A DNA stretch of 7,279 nt from contig JAKPBL010000652.1 in assembly GCA_029778965.1 (NCBI GenBank), positions 1 through 7,279 on the forward strand. The letters are read 5' to 3'. This document shows positions 1-6,341 of this stretch, piece by piece. Every line of letters begins with the position of its first letter. Within the stretch, counting starts at the first letter, position 1. Under the pieces are notes generated by a model. It had not been told where the DNA came from, did not search any database, and saw only the letters and a program-made list of their open reading frames with translations. The translations under genes and the position numbers were made by a program. This DNA comes from Bacteroidota bacterium (GTDB lineage: Bacteria; Bacteroidota; Bacteroidia; Chitinophagales; Chitinophagaceae).

Positions 1-14
1 TGAAAGAATCATTT

Positions 15-1403
15 ATGAAGAATATCGGCGCCGGATGTCTGTTGCTTGTTTTGGTGCAGTCGTGCTCCGTAACAAAAGACTATTCCCGACCGGAACTCAA
101 CCTTCCCGAAACCTTTGATAACCTATCGATAAAAACAACTGAAAAGGGGCAGGAAATGCCGTCTTATCAGCAATATTTCAACGATTCCTTATTAAAGGAA
201 ATCCTGGATCGGGTAATTAAACAAAACGCAGATTTGCAAATCGCGTCCGAACAACTATTGGCTGCCGAGGCAATGCTGAAAAGCATAAAACTGAATTATC
301 TGCCGGATATTAACCTGCAGGTCAATGCCGGCGTGCAAAGGCTTTCTAAAAACAGCATGGTGGGCTCTTTTGCCGGCGGACTTATATTCCAGGAGTACAA
401 TTTTGCGCCTTTGGTCTCCTGGGATATTGATTTCTGGGGCAAACTGAAAAGACAACGGGAGGAAGCAATGTCCGGCTACCTGGGCTTAGCCGAAAATCGC
501 AGGGCGTTACGCATTCAGTTAATTGCAGAATCTGCGCAAGCTTATTACAATTTACTGGGCTTGGATGAGCAGCTACGCATTACGCAATCAGTAGAAAAAA
601 GCATGCAGGAAACTTTGCAAATGCTGAAAACGCAGTACGCTGTGGGCGATGTAACGTCTTTGGCAATCAAACAATCCGAAGCGCAGTTGGCAGAAACCAG
701 GGCATTAATCCCGGAAATCAAAGCCAGCATCAAAGCGCAGGAAAATGCCTTGCAAACTTTGGCGGGAAGCTATCCCAATGCGGTAAAACGTGCGCAGTCG
801 CTGCAAGGAAAATTATTTCCAACCGATCCTGAAGCAGGGATTCCGGTGGATTTGCTCGCGAATCGTCCGGATATCAAACAAAAAGAATTTGAACTCCAGG
901 CAGCCAATGCAAGGGTAGGAATTGCCAAAACGGATTTTTATCCAACCCTAAAAATTACCGGACAAGGCGGACTGAATGCCATCAAAGCAAGCAACTGGTT
1001 TTCCGTTCCGGCTTCGTTATTTGGGAATGTAGCCGCAGGACTGACACAACCTGTTTTCAATAAGCGAAACATTAAATCAGCTTATGAACAAGCTTTACAT
1101 CAAAAGGAAGCCGCAGTACACGACTTCAGGAAATCGGTATTAATCGGTGTGGAAGAAGTCAGTACCGCGCTAAGCAATCTTACTCACATTAAGGAGCAGA
1201 TACGCGAGGTGAATAACCGAAAAACAGCGATGAACAAAGCCATTGAGGATGCGCAGATGCTGTATAAATACGGCGAGGCAAATTACCTGGAAGTTTTGAC
1301 GGTTCAGCAGGGCTATTTGCAGGCAGAATTGGTGTATGCATTAGTTATTCAAAAAGAGATAAGTGCGTACATTGCTTTATATAAGTCATTAGGCGGAAAC
1401 TAA
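15..1403 (+). CDS. Outer membrane efflux lipoprotein (TolC/NodT family), RND pump subunit
   Basis: Probable outer membrane channel of a tripartite RND efflux pump, letting substrates cross the outer membrane. The 462 residues match the usual family length. A short hydrophobic signal (about residues 4-16) ends in VQSC with Cys17, a lipobox for lipid attachment. Two outer membrane efflux repeats follow, about residues 55-245 and 275-460. Family signatures are SWDIDFWGKL (135-144), the NodT-like IPVDLLANRPDI (276-287), AANARVGIAKTDFYP (296-310) and a C-terminal YKYGEANYLEVL (418-429). Long heptad-like helices rich in Gln, Glu and Ala fit the periplasmic coiled-coil barrel. The ATG follows a weak GAAAG at 3-7. 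The TGA at 1-3 could be the stop of an upstream gene, but that gene is not visible. The adaptor and inner-membrane pump genes normally precede this gene, so they are inferred to lie just outside. The substrate cannot be told from the sequence. The gene is AT-richer than those to the right of 3385. Confidence 0.93.
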   Translation: MKNIGAGCLLLVLVQSCSVTKDYSRPELNLPETFDNLSIKTTEKGQEMPSYQQYFNDSLLKEILDRVIKQNADLQIASEQLLAAEAMLKSIKLNYLPDINLQVNAGVQRLSKNSMVGSFAGGLIFQEYNFAPLVSWDIDFWGKLKRQREEAMSGYLGLAENRRALRIQLIAESAQAYYNLLGLDEQLRITQSVEKSMQETLQMLKTQYAVGDVTSLAIKQSEAQLAETRALIPEIKASIKAQENALQTLAGSYPNAVKRAQSLQGKLFPTDPEAGIPVDLLANRPDIKQKEFELQAANARVGIAKTDFYPTLKITGQGGLNAIKASNWFSVPASLFGNVAAGLTQPVFNKRNIKSAYEQALHQKEAAVHDFRKSVLIGVEEVSTALSNLTHIKEQIREVNNRKTAMNKAIEDAQMLYKYGEANYLEVLTVQQGYLQAELVYALVIQKEISAYIALYKSLGGN

Positions 1404-2507
1404 ATGAAAATGATCGATGCAACCCCCGTAAGGCAGCGGTGGAACAAATTTTTCCATTGGAGCGGCGTACTTGTTTCGTTGGCGTTGGCAAACCTTATCC
1501 AATACCTGCTCAATCCGCAAAGCAGTTGGTGGGATTTCTATAACGACGCGAAGTGGTCGGATATTTTGGCGACTATCGTTGGCGGGGTTTTAATGTATAC
1601 CATTCTTTTTTGGATCATCGCATTGCTGTCGGGCTGGGCCAACCATAAATTAGTTTTCAGGAACAATGTTTTGGCTCATTTCATTCTCACCACCTGCGTG
1701 GTCACCATTTGTATGTTCCTGCTGTTGTCGCTCGAAAATGTGGTATATGAGTGGATTTGGCCCGAACCTTCGGAGATCAGCAAGGAAATGGAATTGGGAT
1801 TGCGAAATTACCTGGTGGTCAATCTTGTAGTAGCGGCTTTTGTCAATAGCTTTTACAACTCGTTTTACTTTTTCGAACAGTGGAAAGCGAAAGTGATTGA
1901 AAGCAACAAGCTCGAAATACACGCACTTCAATTGAAAGAAAATGCACTGCAGTCCGAGTTGGAAGTATTGAAACTGCAACTGGATCCTCATTTTTTGTTT
2001 AACAACTTCAGTATTCTGACGCAACTAATCGAAACAGACCAGAAGTCAGCCCAGGAGTTTTTATCAAACCTGTCAAGGGTTTATCGCTATATTTTAACCA
2101 CCCGAAAACGAGATGTTGTTACCCTGGAAGAAGAGTTGAAATTCGTAGAAATGTATTTTCATCTTATTAAGATCAGGCATGGGGAAAGTATTTATCTGAC
2201 AGTGAACATCCACGAAAACGACAAAACAAAGGGCATACCGCCGGTAACGTTGCAATTGCTGATTGAGAATGCCATCAAACACAATATTTCGACTTTGAAA
2301 CAGCCATTATACCTGACCATCGAAAGTTCAGGAGATGGCGTTATTGCGGTGAAAAACAACCTGCAACCGATTAATATTGATTATAAAACGACCGGAATGG
2401 GGCTTAAAAATATTCGCGAACGCTATCAATTACTACAAGGAACAGAACCGGAAATTGCAAGAACAGGAACTGCTTTCGAAGTGCGGTTGCCTTTGCTAAA
2501 TATTTAA
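1404..2507 (+). CDS. LytS/YehU-type sensor histidine kinase
   Basis: Membrane sensor kinase, predicted to autophosphorylate on His and pass phosphate to the LytTR regulator encoded next. Of 367 residues, the N-terminal half holds about four hydrophobic segments (roughly 18-36, 54-75, 88-110, 135-156). A short coiled-coil linker (about 160-190) leads into the His_kinase domain. The phosphoacceptor motif is LQLDPHFLFNN with His196. The ATPase part shows an N-box (PPVTLQLLIENAIKHN, 279-294, with Glu288 and Asn289) and a G-box (GMGLKNIRERY, 331-341). No periplasmic, PAS or 7TMR-LYT sensor domain is recognisable, so signal sensing may occur within the membrane segments. The ATG directly follows the TAA of the efflux gene with no gap; AGGCGG at 1391-1396 could serve as ribosome binding site, and translational coupling is likely. 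A second in-frame ATG at 1410 is possible. The family is clear; the stimulus is unknown. Confidence 0.94.
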   Translation: MKMIDATPVRQRWNKFFHWSGVLVSLALANLIQYLLNPQSSWWDFYNDAKWSDILATIVGGVLMYTILFWIIALLSGWANHKLVFRNNVLAHFILTTCVVTICMFLLLSLENVVYEWIWPEPSEISKEMELGLRNYLVVNLVVAAFVNSFYNSFYFFEQWKAKVIESNKLEIHALQLKENALQSELEVLKLQLDPHFLFNNFSILTQLIETDQKSAQEFLSNLSRVYRYILTTRKRDVVTLEEELKFVEMYFHLIKIRHGESIYLTVNIHENDKTKGIPPVTLQLLIENAIKHNISTLKQPLYLTIESSGDGVIAVKNNLQPINIDYKTTGMGLKNIRERYQLLQGTEPEIARTGTAFEVRLPLLNI

Positions 2508-2515
2508 ACGGAGTT

Positions 2516-3271
2516 ATGAAGTATTTGATTGTTGAAGATGAGCACTACAACGCCGAACTGCTGAAAGGCCTGGTGGAAAAGCTGGATGACAAAGCCCATT
2601 TGCTCGCCATTCTACCAACTATTCAGGAAAGCGTCGAATGGTTAAACGCACATCCCAAACCCGATATTATTTTTATGGATATTCGCCTGGCAGACGGTTT
2701 ATCGTTTGATATTTTTAAGCAAACCGACATCCAGTCTCCCGTGATTTTTACCACGGCCTATGACGAATATGCCTTGCAGGCGTTTAAAGTATATGGTGCG
2801 GCTTATCTGCTTAAACCGATTGAAAAAGAAGAGCTGGCGGAAACTTTGGAAAAGGTCAGGCGTATCCAGCCACAATTTTCCGTCGATGATATCGGGGCCA
2901 TTGTCGAAATGCTGCAAACGCAAACGAAGAACTACAAAAGCAGGTTTCTGGTGCATTACCGCGAAACCTACAAGATGATCCCGGCAGAAACGATTGATTA
3001 CATTTTCCTGGAACATAAAATCGTTCATTTCCGGCTGTTAGATGGCAGTATTATTGCCGTTCCGCACACATTGGAAGAATTGGAAGAACAGCTTGATCCG
3101 CAATATTTTTTCCGTGTTAACCGGCAGTATATTTTGCATCTTCAAAGCATTGACAGTATCCACAAGCATTTCAACGAAAAAGCAAAAATCATCCTGAAAC
3201 GCGACCACAATGCAGAAGTGATCGTGAGCCGGATTAAAATGCCTCAATTCAAACACTGGCTTGACCGGTAA
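2516..3271 (+). CDS. LytTR-family DNA-binding response regulator
   Basis: Cytoplasmic transcription regulator of 251 residues, the normal length for a receiver plus LytTR protein. The receiver (about 1-118) has the acidic pair Glu7-Asp8, phosphoacceptor Asp55 in IIFMDIRLADG, Thr80-Ala81 in VIFTTAYDEYA and Lys100-Pro101 in AYLLKPI, so every expected active-site residue is present. A linker of about 25 residues leads to the LytTR DNA-binding domain (about 143-250), seen from RFLVHYRE, IDYIFLEHK and FFRVNRQYILHL. The start follows a CGGAG ribosome binding site (2509-2513) only 8 bases after the kinase stop, so the two genes are almost certainly co-transcribed and form a cognate pair. LytTR proteins usually bind pairs of short direct repeats; the target is probably the promoter of the upstream efflux operon, which is not in the window. 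That role is inferred from gene order only. Confidence 0.95.
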   Translation: MKYLIVEDEHYNAELLKGLVEKLDDKAHLLAILPTIQESVEWLNAHPKPDIIFMDIRLADGLSFDIFKQTDIQSPVIFTTAYDEYALQAFKVYGAAYLLKPIEKEELAETLEKVRRIQPQFSVDDIGAIVEMLQTQTKNYKSRFLVHYRETYKMIPAETIDYIFLEHKIVHFRLLDGSIIAVPHTLEELEEQLDPQYFFRVNRQYILHLQSIDSIHKHFNEKAKIILKRDHNAEVIVSRIKMPQFKHWLDR

Positions 3272-3384
3272 ATTTAACGAAGACAAAGAAGACCCGGGGT
3301 AAAATGGAATATTGTAGAAGTGGAGACAGGCTGAAAAAGCCGGAGGAGTCATGGTTCCCTGCTACAGAACAAATACCCCGCTAA
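3272..3384. other. Convergent intergenic spacer at a base-composition boundary
   Basis: This 113-base spacer separates the stops of two convergent genes. It holds a short hairpin, GGCT-GAAAA-AGCC (3329-3341), and a 7-base inverted repeat, CGGGGTA (3295-3301) and TACCCCG (3374-3380), with 72 bases between the arms. Neither is followed by a T-run, so no standard intrinsic terminator can be claimed for either strand. The spacer marks the change from about 40% to about 60% GC, judged from sampled lines. No tRNA, integrase, insertion-sequence end or target duplication is visible. Confidence 0.55.
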
Positions 3385-4551
3385 TCAGGCAACCGGCCAC
3401 GTCATAAGCAGCAGGTAGCCGCCGATGCTGCCGGCAAGCAGAATAACAACCGTGCTCAGCTTTTTAAACAACAGGGTTAGAAGCAGGCATACCGATAAAA
3501 CCAGTGCTCCCTGCCACTGTTGCACCGATGAAGTGAACAAATGAATACCCACCACCGCAATTATCGAAACGGACGCGGCGCCGAGGCCGTCCAGGAAAAG
3601 CCGCAACTTCCGGCTTTCCCTCGCCAGGGAAAGCACCTTGTGCAGGAAAAAAGATATAAAGAACGACGGCAGGAAAATGCCGGCCGTAGCCAGTACGCCG
3701 CCCTGCGTACCGCCGATAAGATAGCCTGCAAATGTAGCGCTTGACAATATTGGCCCCGGTGTGATCTGGCCCACGGCAATGGCGTCCATCAGTTGCTGGT
3801 GGTTTAACCAGTGATTACGGCGCACCAGCGCTTCTTCCATATAGGCGAAAAGCACATACCCGCTTCCGTATAAAACGGCTCCTATTTTCAGGAAAATGAA
3901 GAAAAGCTTGCTGTCTGAAAAGCGACTGCTTACCTGTAGAAAGAACGGGGTGAAAAAAACCCCGGTAAACAGCGGCAGCTTGTCTTTTGCCGCTACCACG
4001 AGGTAATGGGCGATACCTGCGCCCAGTATCAGCAATACCTCGTTCATGCCGTAAAGAGAGCCCGCAAAAGCCAGCAGGCTCAATACAATGAGGGCGCGAT
4101 TGCTTTTTAGCGTTTTCACCGATAACCGGAAAACGGTGCCGATCACCAGGGCCGTAGTGGCCGGCCGGATGCCGAATATAAACTGCTGCACACCCGGCAA
4201 AGCACTGTATTGCCGGTAGAAATAGCCAAACAGCAGGCATATCAGCATCGCAGGAAATATATAACAAACGCCGGCCACGATGAGCCCGGCGCGGCCGCCC
4301 CGCTCCTTTCCGCAATGCATGACCACCTCTACAGCATTGGGGCCGGGAATGATATACGAAGCGCTCAGCACATCCATGAAATGCCGGTGATCTATCCATT
4401 TCCGCCTGACCACCATTTCATTTTCTATGGTGGCCACCATACCCGCAATACCGCCAAAGCCGATCGTTCCCAGCTTCAGGCACGAAACGGCAATTTGCCC
4501 TAACCTTTTCCCGGTGCCATCAATATTATTTTGCGTATTCTCCGGCAACAT
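3385..4551 (-). CDS. chrA: Chromate transporter, CHR family (two-domain ChrA-like)
   Basis: Inner-membrane protein of the chromate ion transporter family; characterised members export chromate, a sulfate analogue. The 388 residues from ATG at 4551 fit the long, duplicated form. The N-terminal half has GFGG (31-34), RRKW (49-52) and YIIPGPNAVEV (66-76). The C-terminal half repeats the pattern with LYGSGYV (227-233), RRNHW (244-248) and QITPGPIL (262-269). Many hydrophobic segments are present, about ten to twelve in all. The open frame could begin at a TTG at 4566 (393 residues), but ATG is preferred because it keeps the whole conserved domain and neither start has a convincing ribosome binding site. 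The usual Pro after FGG is Ile here, and the second-half FGGG-like motif reads YGSG, so real chromate export is not certain. The gene lies 56 bases after the DUF2892 gene on the same strand and may share its transcript. Confidence 0.88.
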   Translation of the reverse strand: MLPENTQNNIDGTGKRLGQIAVSCLKLGTIGFGGIAGMVATIENEMVVRRKWIDHRHFMDVLSASYIIPGPNAVEVVMHCGKERGGRAGLIVAGVCYIFPAMLICLLFGYFYRQYSALPGVQQFIFGIRPATTALVIGTVFRLSVKTLKSNRALIVLSLLAFAGSLYGMNEVLLILGAGIAHYLVVAAKDKLPLFTGVFFTPFFLQVSSRFSDSKLFFIFLKIGAVLYGSGYVLFAYMEEALVRRNHWLNHQQLMDAIAVGQITPGPILSSATFAGYLIGGTQGGVLATAGIFLPSFFISFFLHKVLSLARESRKLRLFLDGLGAASVSIIAVVGIHLFTSSVQQWQGALVLSVCLLLTLLFKKLSTVVILLAGSIGGYLLLMTWPVA

Positions 4552-4607
4552 ACCGACAGTCGACAATCAGCCGGCTAAAATACAACAAACAGGGTATCGA
4601 TGCAGCC

Positions 4608-4814
4608 TTACCCGGTCGTTTTACAGGTCTTGAAGCCCAGGAGCGTGTACACGGGACAAAAAGAAACCAGGCTGGTCAATATGAATATGCCGGCCACCAC
4701 CAGCGCTACAATGCCACCCGTACCGGTTACAACATGGGTTGCATATAAAACAATCAATACCGCGGCAATAGCCAGCCGGATAATGCGGTCTGCCCCGCCC
4801 ATATTTTTTGTCAT
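4608..4814 (-). CDS. DUF2892 / YgaP-like two-helix membrane protein
   Basis: Small inner-membrane protein of 68 residues. It starts with the family pattern TKNMGGADRIIRL (2-14), then has two hydrophobic helices (about 13-30 and 33-52) around a Gly-rich turn, and ends with FCPVYTLLGFKTC (52-64), whose Cys-Pro and terminal Cys match the YgaP-like transmembrane domain. In E. coli YgaP this domain is attached to a rhodanese sulfurtransferase; here it stands alone. The frame stays open upstream to 4856, but ATG at 4814 is chosen because the family motif begins there and the 14 extra residues look unrelated. Upstream are a near-consensus -7 element (minus-strand TATGTTTTG, 4841-4849) and a CRP/FNR-like palindrome. 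It lies between two transporter genes on the same strand. The exact function of the family is unknown. Confidence 0.85.
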   Translation of the reverse strand: MTKNMGGADRIIRLAIAAVLIVLYATHVVTGTGGIVALVVAGIFILTSLVSFCPVYTLLGFKTCKTTG

Positions 4815-4840
4815 AGCTGTTGATTTGTACACCAAGCTAA

Positions 4841-4849
4841 CAAAACATA
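4841..4849 (-). promoter_or_regulatory. Possible -7 promoter element for the DUF2892 gene
   Basis: The minus strand reads TATGTTTTG, the Bacteroidota -7 consensus TAnnTTTG with one extra base in the spacer. It would give a leader of about 20 bases before ATG at 4814. No well-spaced TTTG -33 element is seen, so the call is weak. Confidence 0.3.
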
Positions 4850-4860
4850 CCGGCAAAGCA

Positions 4861-4892
4861 GGTGATCTTTGTCACCCTGGCGTGTGATCACC
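4861..4892. promoter_or_regulatory. Nested palindromes resembling a CRP/FNR-family operator
   Basis: GGTGA-TCTTTG-TCACC (4861-4876) is a perfect inverted repeat with the GTGA-N6-TCAC spacing of CRP-type sites. Next to it, GTGATCAC (4884-4891) is a perfect 8-base palindrome. The outer arms GGTGATC (4861-4867) and GATCACC (4886-4892) also pair, with 18 bases between them. The site lies 46-78 bases upstream of the DUF2892 start and just downstream of the sulfate-exporter-like gene stop. It could be an operator or an RNA hairpin between the two genes. No T-run follows on the minus strand, so a simple terminator is less likely. Confidence 0.4.
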
Positions 4893-4904
4893 GTATAATA
4901 CGCT

Positions 4905-6146
4905 TTACCGGAACAACAGCCAGGCGACCACGAGTGTAATGCCGATATTGAACAACTGCGCCAGCAGGAAAGCATACAGGGGTTTCCTGTTATCCTGGTG
5001 GAACAGGTCGGCAAAATTGGTTTCCAGGCCAATGCTGGTAAAGGCCAGCACAAACCAGAGATTCTGCAGGTTTTTCAGCCCGTCTTTAACCAGGCCGGTT
5101 TTTTCGGGCGATACAAAAAAAGAAAACAGCAACGACGCAGCCAAAAAGCCCAGTACAAATTTGGGAAACCGCTCCCAAACCAGCGCCAGCCCTTTTTTCT
5201 CATCCACCATTGTTCTTTGCTGCCCGCCGCGCAGCGACCAGTACACCGAGATGGCAAAGGCTGCGATCCCCAGCAGCACATTCTGCGAAAATTTAACGAT
5301 AGTGCTGATCTTCAATGCTTCCTCTCCCACCAGGGTACCGCTGGCTACCACGGCGCCGGTCGTATCGATGCTGCCGCCCAGCCAGGCGCCGGTTACGGCT
5401 TGCGATAACCCCATCTTCACAGCCAGCCAGGGCATAATGATCATCATCGGAATAGCGGTTATCAGCACCATGGAAATTACGTACGATAATTTCTTGTTGT
5501 CGCCCTTGATCGCACCCGCCGTGGCAATGGCCGCCGATACGCCGCAGATGCTCACTGCGCTGCTGATCATAAAACCCATTTCTTCGTCTACCCCTAACCG
5601 TTTGCACACCCAGTAAGCGAAATACCATACCGACAGCACCACCACCAGCGACTGAACAATGCCATAGGCGCCGGCTTTCAGCACGTCGCCGAAAATGATG
5701 GTAGTGCCCAGCAACACCAGCCCGATCTTCACAAACAGCTCGGTGCTGAGAGCCGCGCGAAACCAGGCGGGCAACCGGAACAGGTTACCGATCAGCAGCC
5801 CGATGGTAAGGCTGAAGATCACGGCTTCCAGGTTCAGTCCCTTGACTGTTTTGTTACCGGCCAGCACCAGCGCCAGCACCGACAACAGGAATACGATCGG
5901 GAACACAACGACAAATTGCTTTAACGGCTTGCCCGTAAGCAGGGTGCCGGCCAGGGCCGCCAGGGCTGTCAGCAGGAAAAGGGCGCCAATCGCCAGCAGG
6001 TTTTTTCCGTTGAATACGCTATCGCCCAGTTGCTGCGCACCATTCCAGCCAAAAGCCGGAACAGGCGCCTGGAAGCCCAGCAGGGCCAGCGCTATAAGAA
6101 TGAATCCCAGCCATACCGCTGCCCAGTCTTCGTGTAGTTTTATCAT
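4905..6146 (-). CDS. YeiH-family putative sulfate exporter (UPF0324, Cons_hypoth698)
   Basis: Polytopic inner-membrane protein of 413 residues. The family is called putative sulfate exporter from links to sulfonate metabolism, but transport is little tested. Core signatures are LEAVIFSLTIGLLIGN (106-121), VKIGLVLLGTTIIFGDV (139-155), SSAVSICGVSAAIATAGAI (195-213), GAWLGGSIDTTGAVVASG (253-270), VKFSQNVLLG (284-293) and LAFTSIGLET (367-376). About 60 residues at the N-terminus, with two extra hydrophobic segments (about 50-70 and 78-97), go beyond the shorter E. coli YeiH type. The open frame runs up to 6254, but ATG at 6146 is chosen: a -7 promoter element lies at 6164-6171, AAGG sits just before this ATG, and the extra upstream peptide is Cys-rich, polar and unlike the family. 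It is the first gene of a possible minus-strand group with DUF2892 and chrA-like genes; the gap to the next gene is 90 bases. Confidence 0.88.
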   Translation of the reverse strand: MIKLHEDWAAVWLGFILIALALLGFQAPVPAFGWNGAQQLGDSVFNGKNLLAIGALFLLTALAALAGTLLTGKPLKQFVVVFPIVFLLSVLALVLAGNKTVKGLNLEAVIFSLTIGLLIGNLFRLPAWFRAALSTELFVKIGLVLLGTTIIFGDVLKAGAYGIVQSLVVVLSVWYFAYWVCKRLGVDEEMGFMISSAVSICGVSAAIATAGAIKGDNKKLSYVISMVLITAIPMMIIMPWLAVKMGLSQAVTGAWLGGSIDTTGAVVASGTLVGEEALKISTIVKFSQNVLLGIAAFAISVYWSLRGGQQRTMVDEKKGLALVWERFPKFVLGFLAASLLFSFFVSPEKTGLVKDGLKNLQNLWFVLAFTSIGLETNFADLFHQDNRKPLYAFLLAQLFNIGITLVVAWLLFR

Positions 6147-6163
6147 AACCTTACATCTTGCTT

Positions 6164-6171
6164 CAAAAATA
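6164..6171 (-). promoter_or_regulatory. Bacteroidota -7 promoter element of the YeiH-family gene
   Basis: The minus strand reads TATTTTTG, an exact match to TAnnTTTG. A transcript starting about 7 bases downstream would have a leader of roughly 12 bases before ATG at 6146, typical of Bacteroidota. No TTTG -33 box is seen at 17-23 bases upstream. The position argues against the longer reading frame that begins at 6254. Confidence 0.5.
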
Positions 6172-6193
6172 TCTTTAAATATGCTTCCGGCGG

Positions 6194-6216
6194 CGTATAA
6201 TCCGTTGTCCGATACG
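6194..6216. promoter_or_regulatory. Imperfect dyad upstream of the YeiH-family promoter
   Basis: CGTAT (6194-6198) and ATACG (6212-6216) form inverted arms around a 13-base centre. The pairing can be extended inward to ATC (6200-6202) and GAT (6211-6213) if A6199 is bulged. It covers the expected -33 region of the minus-strand promoter, so it may be a repressor or activator site, but a chance repeat is also possible. The rest of the divergent spacer (6147-6341) shows no gene. Confidence 0.25.
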
Positions 6217-6341
6217 ACGGCAGGGCCACAGCAGCCCGGGCAAATAAAAGGCACCCGTCGTGATTACCGGGTTTAACAGCCGGTTCACCGAATCCTGGGG
6301 CGGATTGTCGTAACTTGACCAATTATATTCAGATTTTCTGT

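Noticed and set aside
3329..3341. GGCT-GAAAA-AGCC hairpin as an intrinsic terminator
   Set aside because: The stem is only four pairs and no T-run follows on either strand, so it is mentioned only as part of the spacer.
3815..4399. Long open frame on the minus strand inside the CHR transporter gene
   Set aside because: It is a frame-shifted shadow: Arg-, Pro- and Cys-rich, with no family likeness, while the main frame carries all CHR motifs.
4569..4576. AGCCGGCT palindrome upstream of the CHR transporter gene as an operator
   Set aside because: An 8-base palindrome of common GC-rich composition alone is too weak, and no second copy or promoter context supports it.
4939..5616. 225-residue plus-strand frame opposite the YeiH-family gene
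   Set aside because: Antisense shadow with no recognisable motif and no start signal.
5695..6276. Long plus-strand frame opposite the YeiH-family gene
   Set aside because: Composition follows the GC-rich antisense strand, rich in Ser, Pro and Thr; no domain is seen and it runs across the promoter region of the real gene.
6311..6318. TAACTTGA as a -7 promoter element for the 77-residue protein
   Set aside because: It differs from TAnnTTTG at two positions and has no well-spaced -33 element.
6330..6340. CAGA-TTT-TCTG repeat just before the 77-residue protein gene
   Set aside because: Four-base arms are expected by chance and there is no further support.
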